In this document: positions 8,107 to 16,731 of the stretch, piece after piece | How the letters are laid out: every line of letters begins with the position of its first letter | Position numbering within the stretch: the first letter of the stretch is position 1 | NCBI GenBank assembly: GCA_023807065.1 | Contig: JAJJLU010000080.1 | Span: 1-16,758, forward strand | Reading direction: 5' to 3' | DNA length: 16,758 bases | Source: Isotricha intestinalis | Taxonomy: Eukaryota > Ciliophora > Litostomatea > Vestibuliferida > Isotrichidae | The notes under the pieces: generated by a model | What the model saw: only the letters and a program-made list of their open reading frames with translations | Databases searched by the model: none | What the model was told of the DNA's origin: nothing | Made by a program: the position numbers and the translations under genes

Positions 8107-8541
8107 TTATTTTTGTAAAGGTTTTTTAAAACCTTCAGTTAATCTTTTTTCATTTTCATAAGCAAATTGTTTAAATTTAGCAATATCATTTTTAAAATTA
8201 TCACTTAAATCATAAGAAATAAGTCTATGAGACATAATATCAAGTAGATGACCCTTTGTTTCTTCAATAGGTAAATTAATACTTTCTAAAGTTTGAATAA
8301 CATCTTCATAACCATCATGTAATTTATCTAAGTATTCAATTCTTTTTTCTAAATCATCATTTGATAAACCTTCAATGTTGACCATTGTAACCTCTTTTGT
8401 TGGGTCTTCTAAATGTTTACTTATTTCACTTTTCTCTTTTACTAATTCTTCAGATCTTTTTTTCATAACAGCTATTATTTCTGGCATTGATTTTGCTTCT
8501 TTTAATTCTGCATCATCATATCCACTACCACAACAACCCAT
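8107..8541 (-). CDS. Small MGCC-start protein, predicted N-myristoylated and palmitoylated
   Basis: 144 aa, stop TAA. The N-terminus M-G-C-C-G-S-G has Gly2 with Ser6, a good N-myristoyltransferase context, plus Cys3 and Cys4, typical palmitoylation sites. This dual-lipid design anchors proteins to the plasma or ciliary membrane. The rest is predicted helix, including K-K-R at 27-29 and F-K-Q-F-A-Y-E-N-E-K at 123-132. It is a paralogue of the gene at 719-1114 (see that entry). I know no named family or catalytic motif for it; a membrane-tethered helical adaptor is the most that can be inferred. Its start lies in A+T-rich sequence, and the lipidation motif itself supports the chosen Met. It is followed 87 bp upstream (plus-strand higher coordinate) by the end of a coiled-coil gene in the same orientation. 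Confidence 0.85.
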   Translation of the reverse strand: MGCCGSGYDDAELKEAKSMPEIIAVMKKRSEELVKEKSEISKHLEDPTKEVTMVNIEGLSNDDLEKRIEYLDKLHDGYEDVIQTLESINLPIEETKGHLLDIMSHRLISYDLSDNFKNDIAKFKQFAYENEKRLTEGFKKPLQK

Positions 8542-8628
8542 TAATTTATATGAATTTGTTTCTTTTATTCTTTTATTTAAATAGTTATTTTTTATATTTA
8601 TATGATTTATAAATTTAAATAAAAAATA

Positions 8629-10248
8629 TTAAATCGATGTTTCTATTTGACTTAATTTATTATATAATTTTGATTGTTCATCATTTAAATTAAATAGTTT
8701 TTGGTTTATTGAAATTAATTCATTTTGAATATTTGATAATTCATAAAAATCTTCTCCTGTATAATAATTATTTTTAGACATGATATTATATCTATCTTCT
8801 AATGATTTAGAATTCATATCTATCATAAATCTATTATATTTCGATATTTTTTCATTTAAAATTTTTTGTTTAAATCTTAAATTTTTAATATCAATGTTTA
8901 TTTCAATTATTGCTTTAATAATATTTTTTATATCATCACTTGAAATATGATATTTAAGGATTCTTTGAAGAATATCTTTGTAATATTCAATTTCATTTCT
9001 AATATTAAGAATCTCTTCTTTTTGAATTTTTGATAAATCAAATAATTTTTTATTATCATTTCTATAACTTTTTATTTGACTTAAAGCAATATCATATTTA
9101 TTTTCAATATCTTCAAAATTACTTTGAGGAATTTTTGAATTTTTTTCAACAATAAATTTATTTAATTGACTATCTAAAGTATTTTTTTCTTTAGTAAGCA
9201 TTTGAATTTGACTTAGAAAATACATTTCATTTTTATTTTTTTCATTTTGAATAACATTAACTTGACCAACTAAGTTTTTATTTTCATTTTCATATTGTTT
9301 TAATTTTTCTTTATTATTAAAATAATCATTTTCCATTTTTTCTATTTTAGAATTTAAATTAGTTTTTTCTAATATGATTTGTGCTTTTTCTTGTTCTAAA
9401 ATATCATTTGTTTTTTGTTGACCTTTTAAATCACTTCTTAAATTCTCAATTATTAATTTTAATTCATCAGCTTCTTTCATTTGAATATTATTATTAATTT
9501 GTAAATTTTCATTATTATTCTTTAAATTTGTTACTTCACCCATTAATTTTTCAATTTCAAAATTTTGTTGTTTAATTTTGTTATTATTATTTTCTATAAT
9601 ATTCTCATATTCAATTAATTTATCATCATATTTTAAATTTTTTAATTCTAAAACTTGATTTTCTAATTGCTCAATTTTTGATTGATATTCAGAATTTTCT
9701 ATTTTAGCTTTATTAAATAAATCTTTTAAACTTTCATTTTCAAGAGATAAATCTTTAATCATTTTAGTATATTCACTAACAGATTTTAATTGTTTTTGTA
9801 TTTCAAAATTTTCTTTTTCAACATTCTTTAATTTTTCAAGTTGTTGTGATAAATATTTAACTTCATCTCCTTTTTCTTTATTAACTTCATTTAAATGAGT
9901 AACATTTAATTGCAAATTACGAATTTGAGTTTGTAAATTTTTTATTTCATTTTTTAAATTTTTATTTTCTTCTTGTAATTGTTGTAATTGTATCATTTGA
10001 TCAACATTTGTAAATTCATTATTACTATTATTTTGATTTGATTTTCCTTTTTTAGATGATAATAAATTGTTTACTGTTTTTTTTAACAATTCAATATGTT
10101 TTTTATCTTCTTTTTGTTGATTTTTTAATTGAATTATTGTTTCTTTGTCTGATAAATTATTTATTTCTTCATTATTATTTTTTGGTTTTAAATCAATATT
10201 TTTTGATAATCTTTTCTTTGGAATTTTATTATTTGAAGGTTCTGCCAT
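8629..10248 (-). CDS. Long coiled-coil protein, function unknown
   Basis: 539 aa, stop TAA. A basic N-terminus with K-K-R patches (about 11-50) is followed by a nearly continuous coiled coil from about residue 45 to 450, rich in Leu, Lys, Glu, Asn and Gln heptads. A helical C-terminal region (about 450-539) has fewer Gln and contains I-I-K-A-I-I-E-I-N-I-D-I. No head, motor or catalytic domain is seen. Such proteins in ciliates are often cytoskeletal, basal-body or Golgi tethers, but sequence alone cannot decide. Similarity searches would hit generic myosin or SMC coils and should not be taken as homology. It diverges from the next gene across 51 bp. Confidence 0.8.
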   Translation of the reverse strand: MAEPSNNKIPKKRLSKNIDLKPKNNNEEINNLSDKETIIQLKNQQKEDKKHIELLKKTVNNLLSSKKGKSNQNNSNNEFTNVDQMIQLQQLQEENKNLKNEIKNLQTQIRNLQLNVTHLNEVNKEKGDEVKYLSQQLEKLKNVEKENFEIQKQLKSVSEYTKMIKDLSLENESLKDLFNKAKIENSEYQSKIEQLENQVLELKNLKYDDKLIEYENIIENNNNKIKQQNFEIEKLMGEVTNLKNNNENLQINNNIQMKEADELKLIIENLRSDLKGQQKTNDILEQEKAQIILEKTNLNSKIEKMENDYFNNKEKLKQYENENKNLVGQVNVIQNEKNKNEMYFLSQIQMLTKEKNTLDSQLNKFIVEKNSKIPQSNFEDIENKYDIALSQIKSYRNDNKKLFDLSKIQKEEILNIRNEIEYYKDILQRILKYHISSDDIKNIIKAIIEINIDIKNLRFKQKILNEKISKYNRFMIDMNSKSLEDRYNIMSKNNYYTGEDFYELSNIQNELISINQKLFNLNDEQSKLYNKLSQIETSI

Positions 10249-10299
10249 TAGAAAATTATTTAAAAAAATTCATTTTAATTTTTTTAATATTAAACAAAA
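10249..10299. promoter_or_regulatory. 51-bp bidirectional promoter space
   Basis: Only 51 bp separate the start codons of two divergent coiled-coil genes. The sequence is almost pure A/T. Both 5' UTRs and both promoters must fit here or extend into the opposite gene. Confidence 0.55.
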
Positions 10300-11115
10300 A
10301 TGTTAAAGGAAATATCTATATCACAAGAATCAAATAAAGTAAAAAATAATGAAACAAAACAAAAAAGATTTTTTTCCACAAAACCATTAAATTTAAATTC
10401 TATTCCAATATCAGATAGAACGTATTATTCTCATAGATTTTCCCAAAAATTGTCTAAAGCTTTAGACTCAAATAATTCATCTAAAAATGGATTATTAACA
10501 ACAAATGATACTAGTACAGAAACAAATAAATTTAATACAATAGCAAACTTTAATTATAATTATAATCATGAAGAAACTTTAAAAAAAATTCAAGATAATA
10601 TTATTGAACCTATGCATAAAAAAAGAAATACTATAAGAAATAATTCTATTCAATTAAAAAATAATGTAAATTTACTTGAAAATAATGTTAAACAAATAAA
10701 TTTACAATTAAATAATTCTAATAGTAATAATAATAATTTGATTATTGAAAGTAATAAATTTAGATGTGATTATTCGGAAAAAATATGTGAAAATGAAAAT
10801 TTAGAAGAAGAAATAAATACTTTAAAAATAATTAATAAGAAATTAATTGATAGAATTAATTATTTTGATAATCAAACTTTTTCCATTAATTCCTTTAATA
10901 AAAATAATTTTGAAGAAATTCAAAAAATGAAAAAAGAAATAAAAGATATAAAAGAACAAATAAAAAAATTAGAAAATGATATTAAAAATAATAGAAGTAT
11001 TATTATATTATTTAATGGAAAAAGTAATGAGTTAAAAGTTGAACTTGAAAATTTCAAAAATAAAAACGAATTAGTTGGAAAAGGATTTGAATACTTAATG
11101 AAACAATATTATTGA
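10300..11115 (+). CDS. Coiled-coil protein with disordered N-terminus, function unknown
   Basis: 271 aa, stop TGA. Residues 1-90 are polar, Ser/Asn/Lys-rich and probably disordered, with a basic K-Q-K-R-F-F-S-T-K-P patch near 20-29. Residues about 90-260 are helical coiled coil, with an Asn tract in the middle and a central break (about 190-205). It ends G-K-G-F-E-Y-L-M-K-Q-Y-Y. No known domain is recognised. It shares its promoter space with the 539-aa coiled-coil gene, so co-expression and a common structure are possible, but this is inference from position alone. Translation past the TGA would run into long Phe/Tyr/Leu-rich nonsense, which supports TGA as a real stop. Confidence 0.75.
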   Translation: MLKEISISQESNKVKNNETKQKRFFSTKPLNLNSIPISDRTYYSHRFSQKLSKALDSNNSSKNGLLTTNDTSTETNKFNTIANFNYNYNHEETLKKIQDNIIEPMHKKRNTIRNNSIQLKNNVNLLENNVKQINLQLNNSNSNNNNLIIESNKFRCDYSEKICENENLEEEINTLKIINKKLIDRINYFDNQTFSINSFNKNNFEEIQKMKKEIKDIKEQIKKLENDIKNNRSIIILFNGKSNELKVELENFKNKNELVGKGFEYLMKQYY

Positions 11116-11326
11116 AGGAATATTATTTTATTTTATTATAATTTATTTATTTTTTATTTAAAAACAAATTTTCAAATTTAATGTTATTATATGAAAATAT
11201 TCAATTTTTATAAATTAATTTTTGGATTTGAATATTCAATAAGTGTTTTATATTATTTTTATATGATAATTTTTTTAACAATTATTCAAATAATTTTAAG
11301 AAAATATAAATTTTCAAATTAATAGA
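11116..11326. other. Convergent 3' intergenic region
   Basis: 211 bp between two converging stop codons. A+T-rich with long T runs on both strands; no gene or specific signal is visible. Confidence 0.4.
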
Positions 11327-12571
11327 TTAACCTTTTAATACTGATATAACTGAATTATTTTTTAATTTAAGTGCTCCAATGCATCGTATTTTTCTGTTTT
11401 TTTCTGAAATTTCAATTTTAGAATCATAATATAATCTAACTCTATTAACAATTGCATAATCTACTAAAGCAACTCCAAATAATTCTGAAATCGGTGATAC
11501 AAAAGAAAATTCATGAAGAATTTTTTGTTTTTTTGGATTTTTTAAATTTGGATAATGAAATATTAAAGTTAATTTTGGTACACCATAAATTTTTTGATAA
11601 TATTTTTCAACTGCTTGTTGAACATTTGGACAAAATTGATTTAAGTATTTTGATATTTCATCATTTGTTAAACTTTCATTATTAGTCATTATTTTAAATA
11701 AATCAAATTTTTCTGGGTCATAAAAATTTCCATTTAATGATTGTAAATAATTTTGCCCAATATTTTTTTTTTGTGGATTTATATTATTTCTATTATTATT
11801 ATTTGAATTTTGATTACTTTTAGTTCCTTTTATATAAGTGCTATAATAATATTCATTATTATTATAATTTCCTCCTGGATTATTAAAAATGTTATTATAT
11901 TGTTGAAGTAATGGGTCTTGTTTATTTAAATTGTTATTATTATAAATATCATTATTGTAATTATAATAATTATTATTATCTCTTGCAATGTTTTGCTTTT
12001 CAATTTTTTTATTACAACCTAAATTTTCTATAATCTCAGGTTTTAATTTAGAAATTGCATGAAGAATATTGAAATATTGTTTATTTTGAAGATTGAGATA
12101 ATCATTTTCAGTTATTTGGCTAAAATTTTTAAATTCTCCACTGTTGTCTAATGTAGTCAAAATTGTGATTAATTGTTTAAAATTTTCATAATCCATTTTA
12201 TCAGAATAATTAGATGCTATATTTTGATTTCTTATTTCAGTTTCAATTTGGTCTATTTTTAAATTTAAAGTATTATCGTCAAAATTATGAAAATAAACAT
12301 TCATCATTTTTTCAAGAACTTTTATTTTTTCAGAAAGTTTTTTAATATTTTCAGAATTGATTAATTCTTTTGATTTATTATTTAAAAATTTAGGAGTAAT
12401 ATCCTTAAAATCACCTAATAATTCATTTTTTGCAGTTTGGTTTAAATAAGATATATTTGCATTTTTTTGATTTAATATATTATTTGCATTTTTTGACATA
12501 ATATAATTTTGTTTCATCAAAGAAAGATTTTCTTTAAAAATTTCTTGAAATCCAATCTTTATTGATATCAT
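11327..12571 (-). CDS. Protein with C-terminal UBA-like and ubiquitin-like segments
   Basis: 414 aa, stop TAA. The N-terminal half (about 1-190) is helical. Residues 199-268 are an Asn/Tyr-rich low-complexity linker. Residues 293-326 form a short three-helix-like unit, L-T-N-D-E-I-S-K-Y-L-N then C-P-N-V-Q-Q-A-V-E-K-Y-Y, patterned like UBA/TAP-C domains that start with a Leu-rich helix and end x-A-V-x-x-Y. Residues 332-414 look ubiquitin-like: strand K-L-T-L-I-F-H-Y, second strand and helix to about 377, then V-R-L-Y-Y-D-S-K-I-E-I matching the ubiquitin R-L-I-F-A-G-K-x-L strand, and a last strand S-V-I-S-V-L-K-G. It ends in one Gly and not Gly-Gly, so conjugation without processing is doubtful. 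A UBA plus terminal ubiquitin-fold layout recalls p47/UBX-type Cdc48 adaptors, but the assignment rests on pattern only. It diverges from the next gene across 36 bp. Confidence 0.75.
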   Translation of the reverse strand: MISIKIGFQEIFKENLSLMKQNYIMSKNANNILNQKNANISYLNQTAKNELLGDFKDITPKFLNNKSKELINSENIKKLSEKIKVLEKMMNVYFHNFDDNTLNLKIDQIETEIRNQNIASNYSDKMDYENFKQLITILTTLDNSGEFKNFSQITENDYLNLQNKQYFNILHAISKLKPEIIENLGCNKKIEKQNIARDNNNYYNYNNDIYNNNNLNKQDPLLQQYNNIFNNPGGNYNNNEYYYSTYIKGTKSNQNSNNNNRNNINPQKKNIGQNYLQSLNGNFYDPEKFDLFKIMTNNESLTNDEISKYLNQFCPNVQQAVEKYYQKIYGVPKLTLIFHYPNLKNPKKQKILHEFSFVSPISELFGVALVDYAIVNRVRLYYDSKIEISEKNRKIRCIGALKLKNNSVISVLKG

Positions 12572-12607
12572 TTTTTTTATTTTTATTAAAAATTTAATAA
12601 GAAATCA
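12572..12607. promoter_or_regulatory. 36-bp bidirectional promoter space
   Basis: Only 36 bp separate the start codons of the two divergent ubiquitin-fold genes. Apart from the last seven bases it is pure A/T, with TTTTATTAAAAATTTAATAA at its centre. The core promoter of at least one gene must overlap coding sequence, or UTRs must be extremely short. Confidence 0.6.
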
Positions 12608-14254
12608 ATGAATTACAAAAAAATTATTATTCTTCCTTTAAATGATAAAATCGAAGATAATTTCTTAAATGAAAAGTGTAATATAATATTAAATGATGGA
12701 AAAGAATTTATTATTGAATTGAACCCTTCAGTAATTTCTCCTAATTCACAAAATTCCAATTTAGGAGAGAATAATAATAGTTTTACTTTAATCAAAAATT
12801 TAGATTTAAAATTTATTATGTCAAATTCAATTAAGAATAAAACAATTAAACCTGAAATGCTTCTTCTTTATTGTAAAATTGATGATAAGATTATATTATT
12901 AAATGATTGTGAAATTTATTCTTTTAATAACCCTATTTATAATTCAATTATTAATAATAGTAATAATACAAGTGGATTCAATAGTGAAATGAGAAGTACT
13001 GGATTACAAAATTTAAAAAAAATATTTACTAATCGTTCTTTTCATAATAATCATGAATTAAAAGATTCAATTTTATATTACAAAATTTGTGATTATAATC
13101 AAAAAGTCATGATAGATATTTTTCAAAATAAAATAGAAAAAATTATATTAAATGTTCCAATTTGTTGTTCTGTTTATATGTTAAAATTTCTGATTTTAAC
13201 GAAATTAAAAGTCAAAAATTTAGATATAATTAAAAATTATAATTTATATGGAGCAGGATTTTTAGATAGACAAAAATTACAATGTTTAAATAGAGCAACT
13301 ACAAATAAAAAATTTGAAGATAATAATTTAATATATGATATAATGAAATATTATTTTAATCCACAAAATTGTTCAGATAAAATTTTAAACTTAATATTAA
13401 TAGAAAAGACATCAGAACAATGTTCAATGGGATTAGATTTTAGATTTAATATATTAAAAAATTTTAAGAAATTAGAACATTATGATTTAAATGCCCCATC
13501 TTTTAGAAATGTTTCTGATGGAATGAATTTATTTATTTATTGTTTGAATAAAAGTTGTAAACTTTATAATAATTATTTTACTATTAGTAAAGGATATGGC
13601 TCTTTTGATATATTGAATATTTTAGAAGATATAATTTGTCCATTTTGTCATTTAAATAAATTATCTTTGAGAAATTTAGGAATGATAAATTCAAAATGGG
13701 TTTATAAAGGATTTTTAAAAAGTAAATTTGAATCTAAAATTAATGGTGATGGTATAACTTTAGAGAATAATAAATTATATATTATAAAAGAAATAATATT
13801 TGAAGATCAATTTCTTAATTTATTGTTAGAAGTTGAATTTTATAAAACAAAAACATCTTTAAATTCAAATAATAATAAAAATTCTTTTCAATCAAGTATT
13901 CAAAATATTGAAGGTAGTTTTTTTCAAAGTTCAAATGATATTTCTGAAAGTGATTTAAATAATTTGAATTTTGAACAAAAATATTTAAGTAAAGATAACA
14001 TTAAAAAAAATTCATTAATAGAAGTTCATATTCCTAAGGAATTTACATTTGAAAAACATGAAAATGACGAAACAAATAAACAAAATGAAAATGACAATGA
14101 TAATGATATATTAAATTTGTTTCAAAAAAAAGAATCAAATAATAGTAAAAAAAATAATGACTTGGAAATTGATATAAAAATTGATTGTAAAAAAGAACCT
14201 TGTTGTTTAAATTGTGGGAGAATAACACAAAATTATCAATGTACAGTATGGTAA
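12608..14254 (+). CDS. Cysteine-rich zinc-binding-type protein with ubiquitin-like segment
   Basis: 548 aa, stop TAA. Residues about 175-268 fit a ubiquitin-like fold: strand K-I-I-L-N-V-P, a helix, Y-N-L-Y-G-A-G-F-L-D (211-220, like the ubiquitin R-L-I-F-A-G-K strand), then F-E-D-N-N-L-I-Y-D-I and a final strand L-N-L-I-L-I-E. Residues 304-370 hold a cysteine module D-G-M-N-L-x(3)-C-x4-C (C312, C317), G-Y-G-S-F-D-I (329-335), C-P-F-C (344-347) and L-G-M-x(3)-W-x-Y-K-G. From memory this G-M/L-N-L...C-x(n)-C...G-x-G-x-F-D-I...C-P-x-C pattern recurs in uncharacterised proteins of ciliates, amoebae and fungi next to ubiquitin-like domains. A second cluster ends the protein (C527, C532, C533, C536, C545). 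Zinc binding is likely; E3-ligase-like or ubiquitin-reader roles are inference. The region 415-525 is Asn/Ser/Lys-rich and disordered. Confidence 0.8.
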   Translation: MNYKKIIILPLNDKIEDNFLNEKCNIILNDGKEFIIELNPSVISPNSQNSNLGENNNSFTLIKNLDLKFIMSNSIKNKTIKPEMLLLYCKIDDKIILLNDCEIYSFNNPIYNSIINNSNNTSGFNSEMRSTGLQNLKKIFTNRSFHNNHELKDSILYYKICDYNQKVMIDIFQNKIEKIILNVPICCSVYMLKFLILTKLKVKNLDIIKNYNLYGAGFLDRQKLQCLNRATTNKKFEDNNLIYDIMKYYFNPQNCSDKILNLILIEKTSEQCSMGLDFRFNILKNFKKLEHYDLNAPSFRNVSDGMNLFIYCLNKSCKLYNNYFTISKGYGSFDILNILEDIICPFCHLNKLSLRNLGMINSKWVYKGFLKSKFESKINGDGITLENNKLYIIKEIIFEDQFLNLLLEVEFYKTKTSLNSNNNKNSFQSSIQNIEGSFFQSSNDISESDLNNLNFEQKYLSKDNIKKNSLIEVHIPKEFTFEKHENDETNKQNENDNDNDILNLFQKKESNNSKKNNDLEIDIKIDCKKEPCCLNCGRITQNYQCTVW

Positions 14255-14430
14255 ACTAATTAAATTATAAATAACTCTTTAAATTAATTTAATAATTATA
14301 CATTTAATGTATTATATATCCTTTTTGAGTTTAATAAAAATTAATATCTTTGATGTTATAATTAATTGAAATATAAAATATTTTTGTTTATTAAAAATTT
14401 ATTAATTTCATTTTTAAATATTATTTTATT
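14255..14430. other. Convergent 3' intergenic region
   Basis: 176 bp between the stops of the cysteine-rich gene and eIF3b. A+T-rich, with no gene or distinctive signal. Confidence 0.4.
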
Positions 14431-16575
14431 TTAAAAATCTTCAGAACTTTCTAAAACTTCATCTGATTTTAGAATTTCTTCAATCCAAAATTCATATGCA
14501 ATTTTCTTTTCTTCTTCTTTTTTTATTTCTTTAACATTACTGTTATATATATTTTGTCTTTTTTTTATAATATCCATTAATTTTTCTTTTCTCCTTTTTT
14601 CTTCACTTCTTTTTATCTTATCAATCTCACTTAAAAATTCTGAATCTTCTTCATCATATAATTTACTAATTTCTTTTAAATTTTTTATTATATCTGGATA
14701 TTCAATATTTTTATCAACTAAAGGAATATGTCTTGGTCTCCAAGCAATTCCATTTAATAATTTATCTTTATGATCATAAACTAAATTACCTTCAGAATCT
14801 AATATTTTTAAACCTTCACATTCTTTTTTTTTTGTATTTTCAATAGAAATTAATCTTCCTCCTTGATCCCATTTAATGTTTTCAACTGAAGCTCCAAAAT
14901 CTAAATTTTTACAAAAATTAATTTTATTATCAAAAACAGCATATAAGTCAACTTTTCCATAAGAATTTTTATTATTAACATCTAAACAAGCTAAAAGAAA
15001 ATCTACTCCATTACTTGAAGGAATAAAATGAGAATGTTTTAAATGTTTTAAACATTTTTCTAAAGGCCAAGGAATAATTTTTAAATTTTGTTTATCATAA
15101 GTATAAGGGAAAATATTAATAGTATCTAAATTAGTTTCTTTAAATTTAGGAGTTACAAAAAGTAAATCACCCATCCATTTAACATCCATAGTATAATAAT
15201 TTGAATCTGAAGGTAAAATTGAATGTCCTGAAGTATAAATACTTTTATCATAATCAAATTTAAATAAACGAACATAATAATTATTTTTACTTACTCCTTT
15301 TGTAAAAACTGCTAAAATTTGATGATTTTCATGCCATTCTAAACTTAAAATTTCTTGGTCTGAAAAAGCAGAAGGAGCAAAAATTTTTCTTGAAGGTATT
15401 TTAATAAAATGAATTATACTTTCTCCAATTTTATTGCCTTTATATATTTCTTGAACTGCAGCTATTATATTTTTTGTAGGAAACCATGAAAATTTCTTTA
15501 TTCCATCTCTAATTGGAACTCTTTTTTTTTCTTTTGGATCTAATATAATTGCCATTTTTGGTGCTTCATGAACTATTAAAATATCTCTTTTGATTCTACC
15601 AAAAAATTGACTGTCATGACTCCATTGAAAATTTTTAAAATTTTCTTCTTTTGAAATTGTTATTCCTCTTATTAATTCATTATTATTTATATCTCTAATA
15701 AATACATTTTCTTTATTTGTTGAATCATTATCATTAGAATAACCAACAAATATAATAATATATTTTTCATCATTACTTATTGAATAATCTTTAGAATATA
15801 TATCTATTGATAATATTGGAGTTGAATTTTCTCCACCATAAAATTCAATTTTATTATTATATGTTACAATTAAATATTTTCCTTGAGGAGACCAATTTAT
15901 TTGATTAATATTTTGAGAAGAAATAGAATAATTTTCATGTAATTCTTTTTTTAAAAAATGAATTTTTGAAACAGAATTTTTTTCCTCACTTTTCAATAAT
16001 AACATTTCTTCAAGAGAAGAATGTTCCCATAAAGATTCTTTAAGAAAAGAAATATAATTTGGTTTTTGATATTTATCTTCCATACAAATAATTTTATCAT
16101 AATCTAAATAAGCAGAAGCAACAGCTTTATGAGTTTTATCAATTTGAACTCCATTCATTGCTTTTGCTGCTGATTTTGCTTGTTCGTTTGAATAAAATTC
16201 CATTAAAACTATTCCAGTCGAATCCATTTTTTCTTTATCTTCATCTTCATATGGAAAAATATATTCTTTAATCATTTCTTTAAATTTTGTTGTTATTTTT
16301 TTTTCTAAATATAATTTAAATTTGTCTCTTTTTGCCTTTTCTACAAAAGGAGTGTTTATTAATATTACATATGAAGAAAAGTCATCGTTTAATGTTGGTA
16401 AGTCCTCAAAATATGGTTTTGTTTTATAAGAGTTTCTCATTTGTTCTGATAAATTTTTTAATTCTTGAAAATGACGAGAATAATGAGGATTCATACCATC
16501 TATTTTAAATTCTTTCATTATTTTATCTATTATTGGACGGAAATTGTAATCATTGAAATATTTCTCTTGATTCAT
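14431..16575 (-). CDS. EIF3B: Eukaryotic translation initiation factor 3 subunit b
   Basis: 714 aa, stop TAA, close to the usual eIF3b length. An N-terminal segment is followed by a noncanonical RRM (about 67-160) with S-Y-V-I-L-I-N-T-P as the first strand, G-I-V-L-M-E-F-Y as the third, and A-K-x-A-A-K-A-M-N-G as the second helix. A beta-propeller spans about 195-620 with repeated W-S-P-Q-G-K-Y, W-S-H-D-S-Q-F-F, W-F-P-T-K-N-I and L-E-W-H-E-N-H-Q blades. The A-W-R-P-R-H-I-P junction (611-618) matches the eIF3b W-R-P-R-P motif, followed by the charged helix R-S-E-E-K-R-R-K-E-K (about 656-665) and an E-F-W-I-E-E-I end. eIF3b is the scaffold of eIF3, holding subunits g and i and contacting the 40S ribosome during initiation. 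Essential and normally single-copy, its intact frame argues this is a functional chromosome. No intron is visible. Confidence 0.96.
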   Translation of the reverse strand: MNQEKYFNDYNFRPIIDKIMKEFKIDGMNPHYSRHFQELKNLSEQMRNSYKTKPYFEDLPTLNDDFSSYVILINTPFVEKAKRDKFKLYLEKKITTKFKEMIKEYIFPYEDEDKEKMDSTGIVLMEFYSNEQAKSAAKAMNGVQIDKTHKAVASAYLDYDKIICMEDKYQKPNYISFLKESLWEHSSLEEMLLLKSEEKNSVSKIHFLKKELHENYSISSQNINQINWSPQGKYLIVTYNNKIEFYGGENSTPILSIDIYSKDYSISNDEKYIIIFVGYSNDNDSTNKENVFIRDINNNELIRGITISKEENFKNFQWSHDSQFFGRIKRDILIVHEAPKMAIILDPKEKKRVPIRDGIKKFSWFPTKNIIAAVQEIYKGNKIGESIIHFIKIPSRKIFAPSAFSDQEILSLEWHENHQILAVFTKGVSKNNYYVRLFKFDYDKSIYTSGHSILPSDSNYYTMDVKWMGDLLFVTPKFKETNLDTINIFPYTYDKQNLKIIPWPLEKCLKHLKHSHFIPSSNGVDFLLACLDVNNKNSYGKVDLYAVFDNKINFCKNLDFGASVENIKWDQGGRLISIENTKKKECEGLKILDSEGNLVYDHKDKLLNGIAWRPRHIPLVDKNIEYPDIIKNLKEISKLYDEEDSEFLSEIDKIKRSEEKRRKEKLMDIIKKRQNIYNSNVKEIKKEEEKKIAYEFWIEEILKSDEVLESSEDF

Positions 16576-16731
16576 TTTTTAAAGATATTAAAATAATTAA
16601 AAAAACATTTAATATTTTTTGTTTTTTTTATTAATTTTTTTTAATTGATATTGAAAATTTTAGAGAAAATAAAAATTGATTTTTGAAAAACTTTATCATT
16701 ATTCTTAAATTTACTTATAATAATATTGAAA
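16576..16731. promoter_or_regulatory. Right subtelomere and eIF3b upstream region
   Basis: 156 bp between the eIF3b start codon and the telomere. It is A+T-rich with poly-T runs at 16607-16640 and must contain the eIF3b promoter and 5' UTR. No GC island like that on the left is present, so the two chromosome ends differ. Confidence 0.55.

Noticed and set aside
8375..8584. Plus-strand open frame antisense to the MGCC gene
   Set aside because: The antisense gene has a conserved paralogue and a lipidation motif; this frame has neither.
8629..10248. Myosin or SMC homology for the coiled-coil gene
   Set aside because: Only heptad-type similarity is visible; there is no head, hinge or ATPase domain.
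14043..14228. Minus-strand open frame of 61 codons
   Set aside because: Antisense of the disordered tail of the cysteine-rich protein; low-complexity His/Phe/Tyr composition.
14236..14330. A further intron extending the cysteine-rich protein past its stop
   Set aside because: GT near 14245 has no plausible AG acceptor within a 20-40 nt distance, and no recognisable coding continues downstream.
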